Made by a program: the position numbers and the translations under genes | Assembly (NCBI GenBank): GCA_002716385.1 | Contig: PBAX01000027.1 | Location: 124,001-188,000 of the forward strand | DNA length: 64,000 nucleotides | Reading direction: 5' to 3' | Origin: Phycisphaerae bacterium | Lineage (GTDB): Bacteria > Planctomycetota > Phycisphaerae > Phycisphaerales > SM1A02 | Notes under the pieces: generated by a model | Seen by the model: only the letters and a program-made list of their open reading frames with translations | Databases searched by the model: none | Told to the model about the DNA's origin: nothing | In this document: positions 16,244 through 24,769 of the stretch, in pieces | Layout of the letters: every line of letters begins with the position of its first letter | Position numbering within the stretch: the first letter of the stretch is position 1

Positions 16244-18205
16244 TCAGAGATAGTCAAGTAGTGTCATCGAGACCGAACGAGCAGCGGTCGCCAATCCCGC
16301 CTGAAGCTGCTGTTGAAGCGTGGCGTATCGAATGCTGGCCTCCGTGTAGTCCAGATCCAGAATCCCACTTCTTAGCTGCTCGTCCATGATGATCGTGTCC
16401 TCGTTCCTGGCCATGGCGTCCGTGATCCGGTTGGTTCGAATTCCAACCTCGGCCTGAACAAGACCGAGACGATCCAGATCACCTTCAAGCCAATCAGAAG
16501 CAATCGATATGCCGGGCACGTCACCAGCCATCAAAGCGTCTCTGAGGTCCATCAGATGGGTGAAGAGGCCCTCGACGGCAACCATTGCGCGATCCTCGCC
16601 GACAATCGTTGCGCCTTCGACATCGACCAGCAGCCCCAGATCCTCGAGGGCGTTCGAGCCGTTCAGGGGCTCAAGTCGATACTCGCCGGCACCTCCGGAG
16701 GCGTCCTCGAGCCGGATCCCATTCCCCCTGAACGCGAGGCCGACCTTCAGGAGGCTCGGATCGCTGAGTTCCTGATCAGCCGTCAACCGAATCCTGTCCA
16801 GTACATCCCCGACCGTCCGGGATCCGGAGAGATCCACAGTGAAGCTCTCGCCATTTGAGAGCGTGATGGAGAAGTCCTGATCGAGGGTTGGATCGAGTTC
16901 ACCCGTCATCGGATCGACACTCCCCTCGAGTATGGAGACACCCTGCCCACGATTGAAATCGGACAGCAGCGTATCCCTATCGAGGGATCGAATACCCAGA
17001 TCCGTCGCCGTCTGACTTCCCGGCAATTCGCCGATACTCATCATGCTTCCTGATCTCAGATTCACCGCATCGAGCCTGTCGCCATCTTCATTGATCTCGA
17101 TTCGAATACCCATGTCCATCTGCTCGACGAGTCGGCGGATATCACCGACCGTCTCCGCCGATGAAAGATCCAGATCCATCGTCTGCATCCCGTTGGTGAA
17201 TCTGACGGTCTCGAGCTGGAAACCAAATGCCGAAACGGGCGTGTCATCTGTCAGCCGACGATCCAGATCGTCGCCGTTGCCTGCGGCCGGCCCGTTGTAT
17301 ACGTCCGCAATTCCCAGATCACGGGCTGTTCGACCACCGTTCACGTCGCGGATGGTGATCCCTTCGCCAGCCGGCAACACGACTGAAAGACCGTTTTGCT
17401 GCTGATTGATCTGGAGCGTGACACCCAGTTCCGACTGGAAACGCTGGATCACGTCGGCGATGGTGTGTGCGCCAGAGAGATCAAGCTGGGAAACGGTGCC
17501 GGCGGGCTCCTGCACAACCTCGAGGACACCAAGCAGTACGCCCTCCCCGGTGGCTCCGTTGAGTTCACTCAGAGGCGTGTCCACATCCAATACGGGATCG
17601 AGATCCCGATAGCCCTCTACTCTTGTAGATACGGCACCGAACGCCTCCTCTCCTCCCAACGTCAAAGGCACGCCTGACGTCAGCCCCAGATCGGTGATCA
17701 GACCGGAACCGTACCCCATGTATTCGATCAGACCATTGATGTCTGCATAGGGCGAGCGCATCGTCGCCGAACCCCCGAAGAGGTGGACTCCCTGATGAGC
17801 GGTATTGGCGATATCCATGAGCTGGACGAGAATGGCGTCGATTGCCTGAGCCTGAACCATGCGCTCCGAGGAATCGATCCCCGAGGTCGCCTGCTCCAGA
17901 CCGATGCCCTTGGCTTCGAGCACCAGATCAAAGGCATTGGACAGGGAGCCGTCGATGACACCCAACATCGCCTCACCATGTTCGAGATTGCGACCACGTT
18001 GACGCTGGGCCTCAAGCAGACCATCCAATGCGCTGATCGCACCGGCACCGATCGCATCGTCGGAAGGGCGAAGCAACCCCTGTCCGGTCGCCAGTTGCAA
18101 CTGCACTCGAGCCAGTGCAGAGTTACCTCTGCCAAGGCTGGCGGCGGCATGCTGCCACTGCAGGAGTGTCGGCGTTCGTCCAAATGATGGCTGGATGCTG
18201 TTCAA
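16244..18205 (-). CDS. flgL: Hook-filament junction protein FlgL, enlarged with IN-type repeats
   Basis: The 653-aa protein has flagellin-like ends: LLQWQHAAASLGRGNSALARVQLQLATGQGLLRPSDD at the N-terminus and DYTEASIRYATLQQQLQAGLATAARSVSMTLLDYL at the C-terminus, typical of FlgL. E. coli FlgL is about 317 aa. The extra length is a central region with three related blocks at about 240, 350 and 465. Each opens with (L/V)DLSG-x-x-T(I/V)-x-D(V/I) and ends near LGI or LGL, resembling flagellin IN motifs. It sits at the hook-filament junction. It follows flgK by 17 bp. Confidence 0.88.
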   Translation of the reverse strand: MNSIQPSFGRTPTLLQWQHAAASLGRGNSALARVQLQLATGQGLLRPSDDAIGAGAISALDGLLEAQRQRGRNLEHGEAMLGVIDGSLSNAFDLVLEAKGIGLEQATSGIDSSERMVQAQAIDAILVQLMDIANTAHQGVHLFGGSATMRSPYADINGLIEYMGYGSGLITDLGLTSGVPLTLGGEEAFGAVSTRVEGYRDLDPVLDVDTPLSELNGATGEGVLLGVLEVVQEPAGTVSQLDLSGAHTIADVIQRFQSELGVTLQINQQQNGLSVVLPAGEGITIRDVNGGRTARDLGIADVYNGPAAGNGDDLDRRLTDDTPVSAFGFQLETVRFTNGMQTMDLDLSSAETVGDIRRLVEQMDMGIRIEINEDGDRLDAVNLRSGSMMSIGELPGSQTATDLGIRSLDRDTLLSDFNRGQGVSILEGSVDPMTGELDPTLDQDFSITLSNGESFTVDLSGSRTVGDVLDRIRLTADQELSDPSLLKVGLAFRGNGIRLEDASGGAGEYRLEPLNGSNALEDLGLLVDVEGATIVGEDRAMVAVEGLFTHLMDLRDALMAGDVPGISIASDWLEGDLDRLGLVQAEVGIRTNRITDAMARNEDTIIMDEQLRSGILDLDYTEASIRYATLQQQLQAGLATAARSVSMTLLDYL

Positions 18206-18222
18206 CTGATTACTCCCGTTAC

Positions 18223-19890
18223 TCAGACAATCGACAAGAGGGTCTGGATCGTCTCGTCAAGCGTCTCGAGATATCTCGCTGCCGCCTGATACTGGCGTTC
18301 ATACGTCAGGAGGTTGATGGACTCCTCATCCATCGAGACCCCGGAAACGGACTGAACCTGCGCGGACAATCCATCCCTGACCATCGCAGCCGCTCCGTAG
18401 GCCCCCGTTGCACTACCCGTCTTCACCGCCAATGCTCCGACTTCACCCGTCCAGAAGGCGGTCAGGCTCTGACTGCCCAGCGCCTCCACACTCGATTCCC
18501 GAAGACCGGCGATCAACAAGGCAGTGCCCGCCGATCCTTCAACGAGCTCGGAACTCGATGCAACGAGGTTCACATCCGATTCGATAACATGGCAAACCGA
18601 GATCTTGGCGGCACTGGATCCACTGAAGAACGTGTTGATCTCGAGCGCGGCCAGAACACCGGCGTTGTCCTCCGATAGAACGACCTCCTGTCCGGCAGGG
18701 GCCTCGATCTGCAATCGACCGTCGGCCGTGACCGAGACCTCGACGGCTCCGTTCGTCTCCGCTCCGATGGCCTGAGCCAGATCGTCAAGCGACATCGTCG
18801 CCCCATCGACATCGATGCTCCAGGCATCCACGACCTCGCCGGTTTCCGGATCTCGAAGGTTGATGGTGAAGCTTCCGTTGGCAATCGGGAAATCCAGCAG
18901 CTGGTTCAACGGGACGGTCGTATCTTCGACCGCGAGACCACTCTGCAGACTGGTGTAGCCGGAGAGTCCCTGCCCCTGTGAATGAAGGCGATTGACCTGC
19001 CAAATCAATTCACGGGTGAAGGTCTCAAGTGATTCAATTGCGGGGACCACAGTCTCCGACCGCTGTCGAAGCAATCCCCCCAGCACTCCCTGATCCACAT
19101 CAAGAGATGTCCCATCCGACTGGATTCTGATACTGGCTTCTGAGATCCCATGAGTCGAACTCTCGAAATGGGCTTCGATTCCACGAGCCTCGATACCGAG
19201 CACGACCGGTACCGAATCGACCAAGACATCCGCCATTCCGGACTCCTGATGAATCACCACCACATCCATGTACTGCGACAATTCGGTCAGAAGAACTTCT
19301 CTCTCGTCCATCAGCATCGTCTCATCGCCACCGCCTTCGGTGACGATCTGCTCGTTAATCTCCGCGATTCTGGCAAGTAGAGTGTTCACCTGATTGACCG
19401 AACCCTCGATGGACGTGGAGATCTCGGTTCCGAGATCGTGGTACTGGCTGCGCAGATCATTGATCTTGCCCGCCAAGGCAGCTCCCCGCTCGACGATCAG
19501 TGTTCGGAGCGATGTATCGGAGGGGGTGTTGGCGAGATTCGAGAAGGCATTGAAGAACTCATCCAGAGCGGATGACAGATCCGTGTCACCAAGCTCGTTC
19601 TGCATAGCCTCGATGGCACCCAGGAACTTCTGGTCGATCGATGCCCCTGCCTCCCGGCTGATCGCATCCCTGAATCTCGCCTGGAGCGCCAGATCGATCT
19701 CGCGTCGAGCGGCGCTGAACGTGACACCCTGACCAAGCCCCTCCGCACCCTTGAGTGCAGACAGGTGGATCGTACGACGTGAATATCCGGGCGTAACGGC
19801 ATTGGCCATGTTGTTGCCAGCAACTCGCATGGCCAGCTGTGACGTGAGCAAGGCGGAACGACCGATCTCAAAGGCCCCATGAAGACTCAT
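18223..19890 (-). CDS. flgK: Hook-associated protein FlgK
   Basis: The 555-aa first junction protein has the rod/hook-type N-terminus (FEIGRSALLTSQLAMRVAGNNMANAVTPGYSRR) and the C-terminal helix VSMDEESINLLTYERQYQAAARYLETLDETIQTLLSIV. The middle (about 320-430) is variable, and the length matches bacterial FlgK. It lies between the hook and FlgL. GGAG seven bases before the ATG supports the start. It follows the FlgN-like chaperone gene by 47 bp and precedes flgL, the usual order. Confidence 0.94.
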   Translation of the reverse strand: MSLHGAFEIGRSALLTSQLAMRVAGNNMANAVTPGYSRRTIHLSALKGAEGLGQGVTFSAARREIDLALQARFRDAISREAGASIDQKFLGAIEAMQNELGDTDLSSALDEFFNAFSNLANTPSDTSLRTLIVERGAALAGKINDLRSQYHDLGTEISTSIEGSVNQVNTLLARIAEINEQIVTEGGGDETMLMDEREVLLTELSQYMDVVVIHQESGMADVLVDSVPVVLGIEARGIEAHFESSTHGISEASIRIQSDGTSLDVDQGVLGGLLRQRSETVVPAIESLETFTRELIWQVNRLHSQGQGLSGYTSLQSGLAVEDTTVPLNQLLDFPIANGSFTINLRDPETGEVVDAWSIDVDGATMSLDDLAQAIGAETNGAVEVSVTADGRLQIEAPAGQEVVLSEDNAGVLAALEINTFFSGSSAAKISVCHVIESDVNLVASSSELVEGSAGTALLIAGLRESSVEALGSQSLTAFWTGEVGALAVKTGSATGAYGAAAMVRDGLSAQVQSVSGVSMDEESINLLTYERQYQAAARYLETLDETIQTLLSIV

Positions 19891-19937
19891 AGCGATACTC
19901 CATCACAGATCATTTTTTCAACCATCGTCATTCGCTC

Positions 19938-20465
19938 CTACCGCCTGATGTCAACCGTTGCATTGAGAATCTCAGGCGAGTCGATCCGGCCTCGTCGTCC
20001 ATAGGTCGTGGCCCCATTGGCGAGACTGGAATTGACCGCCTGAATGACGCCCCCGAGATGTCTACAGAGCGTCGTCGCCGCCGCACGCAGGACCGAACTT
20101 CTTCGACCCGTTTCCTCCGCGAGTACCCGAAGCTGATCGACGACCGGTTCGATTCTCTGCTGCAGGCTCTGTGGCAGAAGACGACAGATATCTCTGGTCC
20201 GCAAGGCCGGTTCGTCCTTCAGTCCCGGACCAAGCACCTCCTTGAGTCTCCGTACCTGATTCACACGATGTCGCTCCAGTTCATGAAGTCTGGCCGCGAT
20301 CACTCTCTCATCACGACATATGTCGAGCAGAAGCGACACGTCGGCGGAACGCACGGCGGCTTCGCCCTGCCCGATGTGATCCAGAAGCCGCCTGAAATCG
20401 GCTGCTTGAGCTTCCAGGATCTCCACGAGTGAATCGACCTGCGTTGATAAGGATTCCTCGATCAT
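19938..20465 (-). CDS. FlgN-like flagellar chaperone
   Basis: The 175-aa, mostly helical protein (EESLSTQVDSLVEILEAQAADFRRLLDHIGQGEAAVRS...ERVIAARLHELERHR) fits the FlgN/FlgK-FlgL export chaperone family in length, predicted coiled-coil content and position just before flgK. Its ATG overlaps the stop of the upstream FlgJ-like gene (ATGA), implying coupled translation. The C-terminus (RRGRIDSPEILNATVDIRR) is basic and probably disordered. Sequence similarity is weak, so the call leans on context. Confidence 0.7.
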   Translation of the reverse strand: MIEESLSTQVDSLVEILEAQAADFRRLLDHIGQGEAAVRSADVSLLLDICRDERVIAARLHELERHRVNQVRRLKEVLGPGLKDEPALRTRDICRLLPQSLQQRIEPVVDQLRVLAEETGRRSSVLRAAATTLCRHLGGVIQAVNSSLANGATTYGRRGRIDSPEILNATVDIRR

Positions 20466-20830
20466 GCGGTCAACTCCACTGTTCCGGCTCTTGAAGTCAA
20501 TTGGTTCGTCAAGGACTCAACCAGTCCGAAATTGGCACTCGACACAATCCGATCGGAAAGGTGGCGGTTGAGCAGCGGCATGAAGCGTTCCTCGACGGGC
20601 CCCGGGGCGAATGGGCCTTCGCGGAAGCGGGACTTCATCATCGAATCGAGAATCGGCTGAACCAGCGACGTCGCGACAAGCTGCTGGGCCGCTTCGTTGA
20701 TCTGCTGCTCCCTCGAACCACCACCGACTCGAGCGATCGCCGAAGCGAATGCGGGCGCTCGCTCCATCATTACCGACGTGGTGTCGGCACCGGTTGTGAC
20801 GAGGCCTGACTGGATGCTCGAAGTCATCAT
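20462..20830 (-). CDS. FlgJ-like rod-binding protein (N-terminal domain only)
   Basis: This 122-aa protein carries the rod-binding domain of FlgJ: INEAAQQLVATSLVQPILDSMMKSRF, PGPVEERFMPLLNRHLSDRIVSSANFGLVESLTNQL. The muramidase domain of enterobacterial FlgJ is absent, as in many phyla, so another enzyme must open the wall for the rod. It overlaps flgI upstream (ATGA) and the FlgN-like gene downstream by four bases each, within a tightly coupled operon. Confidence 0.8.
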   Translation of the reverse strand: MMTSSIQSGLVTTGADTTSVMMERAPAFASAIARVGGGSREQQINEAAQQLVATSLVQPILDSMMKSRFREGPFAPGPVEERFMPLLNRHLSDRIVSSANFGLVESLTNQLTSRAGTVELTA

Positions 20831-21939
20831 TCGTGAATGATCTCCGCGTGCAGTGCTCCACTTCTCTTGAGTTCGTAGATGATCTCGATCTGATCGGCGA
20901 CTGGTACATTGAACTGCCTCAGAGCCTCCAGAAGCGTGTTGAGATGAGTCGAGGAAGTCTCGGTCCTCGGTGATTTTTCAGCATTGATTGAAAGCCAAGT
21001 GCTCTGTGTCATCTGAGGCGCCAATGCCGAAGGCTCTGGCTCCGGTGTCATGGTCGTGATGGTCAGGCCCGCATGCGAGATGGCGACCGGTCCGATTTCC
21101 ACATCACTGGTCACGAGAATGGTTCCCGTCTTTTCATTGACGACGATTCTTGCTTCCGTCTCGATCAACGAGGGATCTACGGGAATGCTCATCAGCGCCG
21201 CGATGAAACGAGCTGGTGACGTACGCTCCGATGTGGGGACCATCACCTGAACACTGACCGCGTTCTCAGCCACTGCGAGATGTTCCACACCGCTGAAATC
21301 GAGGGCCGAATTGACCAGATCGGAGATTCTGGCCGCCATGGGGTAGCCGGCATACTGATCCTTGATCACCAGCTGGAGCCTTCCGTTCGAATCAACTGGA
21401 TTGCGTTTGATGTCCCGTATGACCTGACCACCTCCACGGACTCTTCCACTGGTGAGATCCTCACCTTCGATGATGATGGGACCGCTGGCGAATGCCATGA
21501 TCGGAGGATTGTCCTTGTGAGGGCGAGGCAATCTCAATGGGGAGAAGACCAGTCTTCCTCCAGAGAGACTTTCGGCATTGAAGAGTGTGTCGACGGACAC
21601 ATCGAGACGGGTTCCATCCATGGCACCGACGGCTGGAATCTCCATCTGGACCATGACGATCGCGAATGCCCCGGCCTTGGACAGCTCGTTGAGTCCACCG
21701 ACTGGGTCGCCCAGATTGGCGAGCAATTCGGCATAGGGGCGAACTGCTACGAAGGAATCCTTTGAGGTGTCACCCGTATCGTCCAGACCAACCACGATCC
21801 CCAGACCCTGAAGGACCACTCGATCATGCCCCCTCAGCCGGATGAGGTCCTGAAGTGATGTCGCACCGGCAGATCCTGCGCAGAGCGCAATTGTGACCAC
21901 GACTCCAAACACGCCACACCAGCTTGAACAGCCTCGCAT
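20827..21939 (-). CDS. flgI: Flagellar P-ring protein FlgI
   Basis: The 370-aa protein forms the periplasmic P ring. After a signal peptide (MRGCSSWCGVFGVVVTIALCAGSAGA) it shows DLIRLRGHDRVVLQGLGIVVGLDDTGD, GRLVFSPLRL, ASGPIIIEG, and the C-terminal NTLLEALRQFNVPVADQIEIIYELKRSGALHAEI. AGGAG seven bases before this ATG selects it; the track start adds 39 residues. A Cys-containing signal region could suggest lipidation, but no proper lipobox is seen. The presence of a P ring supports a Gram-negative envelope with peptidoglycan. It is the first gene of the operon under a sigma-54-type promoter. Confidence 0.94.
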   Translation of the reverse strand: MRGCSSWCGVFGVVVTIALCAGSAGATSLQDLIRLRGHDRVVLQGLGIVVGLDDTGDTSKDSFVAVRPYAELLANLGDPVGGLNELSKAGAFAIVMVQMEIPAVGAMDGTRLDVSVDTLFNAESLSGGRLVFSPLRLPRPHKDNPPIMAFASGPIIIEGEDLTSGRVRGGGQVIRDIKRNPVDSNGRLQLVIKDQYAGYPMAARISDLVNSALDFSGVEHLAVAENAVSVQVMVPTSERTSPARFIAALMSIPVDPSLIETEARIVVNEKTGTILVTSDVEIGPVAISHAGLTITTMTPEPEPSALAPQMTQSTWLSINAEKSPRTETSSTHLNTLLEALRQFNVPVADQIEIIYELKRSGALHAEIIHE

Positions 21940-21991
21940 AAGCGATCTCCTGGATTCTCTCCGCATTTCAAGCGGATCCAGCAGACCATGA

Positions 21992-22008
21992 AGCAAATTC
22001 CCTGCCAG
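21992..22008 (-). promoter_or_regulatory. Sigma-54 promoter of the flgI-flgJ-flgN-flgK-flgL operon
   Basis: The minus strand reads CTGGCAGGGAATTTGCT: TGGCAGG, four bases, then TTGCT, with the invariant GG and GC ten bases apart as required at -24/-12. Transcription would start near 21982, leaving a leader of about 43 nt with AGGAG. An NtrC-type activator gene is present at 39970. Confidence 0.65.
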
Positions 22009-22086
22009 CATTTTCAATCGGGGTGAAATGACGGTTCCACCCCCGCTGGTTGACAAGTAGCCTGGTTCTCAGTCACCTATCCGTAT

Positions 22087-23052
22087 ATGAGCCACACGTA
22101 CCTGATCCCATTGGCCCTGATTCTGGCCGGCTGCAGCCCCAATCGCTCGATTGAGGTGCCGACGGCCCCTTCCACGCGTCCCGAGGCGATGGCCAGATCC
22201 ACCCCTGCTGAGGAGAGGCCATTGGCAGCGATCGATCGTGATCCCGTCACGCTTCTGGCGATGAGGGAACGGCTGCTGGAGGCTGCCGGTGGTGAAGTCC
22301 TTCGGGAAATTCGACTGGAGCAAGCACTCCAGCAGAAACTGGACGAGCAGGGTATTGAAATCGGTGACGAGGCCATTCAGGCGGAAGAAGACAGACTACT
22401 GCTTGAACTCAACGAAGATCCGGATACCGCGACCCAGCTCCTGGAAGCCGTTCGAGCATCACAGGGACTGGGTGACGTTCGATATCGAGGCCTCCTCTGG
22501 AGAAATGCCGCCTTGAGGGCATTGGTTCAGGAGAAGGTTCAGGTCGATGTCGAGACCATGCAACTGCTCTGGAAGATCACGCATGGACCGAAACTTCGAA
22601 CCCGCATCATTGTCGTGAATTCCTTCTCGAGAGCTGCCATGATCGTGCAGGAACTCCAGAGCGGTGGGGATTTCACGAGACTCGCCGTTGACTGGTCAAT
22701 CGACTCAAGTCGGGACCGCGGTGGCCTGCTGGAACCCTTCAGCATGGCCGATCCAAGCTATCCACTGGCACTGAGAAAGGCATTCGACGATCTGGAACCA
22801 GGCGAATACACGAATGCCGTCCTGCTTGGAGACCGGTATCTGGTTGGCCGACTGGAAGAAAGAATTCCCGCGGACGGAACTGCCTACGATTCAATCGAGA
22901 ATCGTCTCCGCTCACAAGCCCGTATCGCCCAAGAACGCATGTTGATGCAGGAAGAGGCCTATCGTCTGAGAAACCAGCCCAAGATGCGTATATTCGATGG
23001 CACACTAGAGACCTCATTCCAGGACACGGCACCCAAACGCGACGAACCCTGA
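22087..23052 (+). CDS. Parvulin-type peptidyl-prolyl isomerase lipoprotein
   Basis: The 321-aa protein has a lipoprotein signal (MSHTYLIPLALILAGCSPN; Cys16 with Ser at +2, predicting outer membrane sorting). A SurA/PrsA-like helical chaperone region spans about 50-165, and a rotamase-like domain about 170-275 (TRIIVVNSFSRAAMIVQELQSGGDFTRLAVDWSIDSSRDRGGLL...FDDLEPGEYTNAV). It would fold exported proteins in the periplasm. No Shine-Dalgarno sequence is seen; a TTGACA lies at 22050 without a clear -10. The ABC exporter genes follow after 2 bp on the same strand, suggesting a joint role in export. Confidence 0.75.
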   Translation: MSHTYLIPLALILAGCSPNRSIEVPTAPSTRPEAMARSTPAEERPLAAIDRDPVTLLAMRERLLEAAGGEVLREIRLEQALQQKLDEQGIEIGDEAIQAEEDRLLLELNEDPDTATQLLEAVRASQGLGDVRYRGLLWRNAALRALVQEKVQVDVETMQLLWKITHGPKLRTRIIVVNSFSRAAMIVQELQSGGDFTRLAVDWSIDSSRDRGGLLEPFSMADPSYPLALRKAFDDLEPGEYTNAVLLGDRYLVGRLEERIPADGTAYDSIENRLRSQARIAQERMLMQEEAYRLRNQPKMRIFDGTLETSFQDTAPKRDEP

Positions 23053-23054
23053 GC

Positions 23055-24008
23055 ATGCCGACTGATACATCCAAGAATTCGAGCATCGATCCGAAGAGCG
23101 GTCCCCCTGCTGTTCAAACACGATCGATCTGCATGGAATACAAATCCGGCTCGAACAATCGACGCGCACTGGACCATCTGGACCTATCGATTCCGAGCGG
23201 CGAATGGGTCGCTCTTCTGGGACCGAATGGATCTGGCAAGTCGACACTCCTGAGCATCGCATCCGGCCGCACCATCCCGACCAGTGGTGATTGCCAGGTG
23301 ATGGGCAGACAGCTGGTCGATCTTCAGAGGCAATTGATCGGTGTGGTCTTCCAGACAACGGCGCTGGATCCACGCCTGACGGTCATGGAGAACTTGATCG
23401 ATCTCGGCCGCCTGCAGGGAATCGGCAGACACGAAATCCATGATCTTGTGAAACAGGCGCTTGGGGACGGCGGACTCTTGGAACGGGCAGACGATCGGGT
23501 GTCGACTCTGTCCGGAGGTCTCGCCCGAAGGGTCGATCTGGTCAGGGCCATGCTGCATGGACCGCCCCTGCTGCTTCTGGACGAACCGACCACTGGTCTT
23601 GATCCGATCGCACGCGAACAATACATGGAGCATCTCTCGAGAATCCATTTAAGAGGCAGGACGACCATCATCATGAGCACCCATCTCGTCCAGGAAGCGG
23701 AACGAGCCGGCCGAGTGATCATGCTGAATGAGGGCAAATGCATCGCGGATGATGCCCCCTCCGATCTCTGTGAGATGATCGGCAGAAGGATCCTCAAGGT
23801 CTATCAAGCCGACTTCGATCCGCCGGAGGGTGAAGGATGGCGTCGTGTCGACAATGCATGGACGCTTCCGGTCATCGGACATGCCGATCCTGTGGTGGAG
23901 GATCTCCTCGAGCAAGGAGTCGAACTGGCACTCATGAAACCCACCTTGTCGGATGTATTCAGCCGGGTCAGCGGGGTCGGCCTTTCCAAAGCGGTGACTG
24001 CTGGATGA
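23055..24008 (+). CDS. ABC-2 type transporter ATP-binding protein
   Basis: The 317-aa ATPase has Walker A GPNGSGKST (about 56), Q-loop VVFQTTALDPRLTVMENL, signature LSGGLARRVDL (LSGGL instead of LSGGQ), Walker B LLLLDEPTTGLDP and a switch His in IIMSTHLVQEAERAGR. The C-terminal extension is as in drug or polysaccharide exporters of the NodI/CcmA-like group. It overlaps the permease gene by four bases (ATGA). The substrate cannot be told. Confidence 0.9.
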   Translation: MPTDTSKNSSIDPKSGPPAVQTRSICMEYKSGSNNRRALDHLDLSIPSGEWVALLGPNGSGKSTLLSIASGRTIPTSGDCQVMGRQLVDLQRQLIGVVFQTTALDPRLTVMENLIDLGRLQGIGRHEIHDLVKQALGDGGLLERADDRVSTLSGGLARRVDLVRAMLHGPPLLLLDEPTTGLDPIAREQYMEHLSRIHLRGRTTIIMSTHLVQEAERAGRVIMLNEGKCIADDAPSDLCEMIGRRILKVYQADFDPPEGEGWRRVDNAWTLPVIGHADPVVEDLLEQGVELALMKPTLSDVFSRVSGVGLSKAVTAG

Positions 24009-24769
24009 TCACCCGAGCCCCCTCCATCACGACTTCGACCGGAATAATCTGGCGACGGGAGTTGATTCGATTCTGCCGGCAACCTGGACGGATCGTCGCG
24101 GCTATCGGGACATCCGTTCTGATCTGGCTTCTGTTGGGCAGTGGATTCGCAAACAGTCTCGAACCTCAGGTGGCCCCCGATGAATCCATCTCTTTCTCGG
24201 CATGGCTGCTGCCAGGAATGATGACGCTCATCGCAGTCTTCTCATCCATCTTCAGCAGTCTCTCGACCATCGAGGACAGGCAGACTGGATGGCTTCAGGC
24301 GGTACTGGTCTCGCCAGCCCCCCGCAGCTCGATCGCTCTGGGGAGATCGCTTGGAGGCGGAACGGTTGCGTTTCTTCAAGCCGGTGTGATGCTGGCAGCC
24401 ATTCCATTGATCGGGCTGTCCACGGGATTCGAGGGGATCCTGCTGGCCCTGTTCTCACTGGCCATGACCTGCCTTTCCATGTCCGCGATCGGACTCGCCT
24501 TCGCGTGGCGATGCCAGAGCGCCTCCTCGTTCCACAGTGTCATGAATCTCGTCTTCATGCCCATGTGGCTTCTCTCGGGATCGATCTTTCCGATCGATGG
24601 CTCCTCGACGTGGCTTTCAGTCGTCGCTTGGTGCAATCCACTCACATGGTGCACCACCGCCATGCGGACATCGCTGACCGGATCTCCCGACTGGAGCATG
24701 ATCGGGCTCTCCGCGGCTGTTTCGATCGTGACGATCGGGATAGCCACTCTTGTCATCTCCAGACGATGA
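24005..24769 (+). CDS. ABC-2 type transporter permease
   Basis: The 254-aa membrane protein has about six predicted helices (IVAAIGTSVLIWLLLGSGFA, WLLPGMMTLIAVFSSIFSSL, TVAFLQAGVMLAAIPLIGL, ILLALFSLAMTCLSMSAIGLAF, LVFMPMWLLSGSIFPID, IGLSAAVSIVTIGIATLVI) and the ABC-2 core motif GSIFPID before the last helix. The start MITRAPS overlaps the ATPase stop; the earlier track start is internal to the ATPase gene. It converges end to end with the lptG-like gene without spacer. Confidence 0.88.
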   Translation: MITRAPSITTSTGIIWRRELIRFCRQPGRIVAAIGTSVLIWLLLGSGFANSLEPQVAPDESISFSAWLLPGMMTLIAVFSSIFSSLSTIEDRQTGWLQAVLVSPAPRSSIALGRSLGGGTVAFLQAGVMLAAIPLIGLSTGFEGILLALFSLAMTCLSMSAIGLAFAWRCQSASSFHSVMNLVFMPMWLLSGSIFPIDGSSTWLSVVAWCNPLTWCTTAMRTSLTGSPDWSMIGLSAAVSIVTIGIATLVISRR

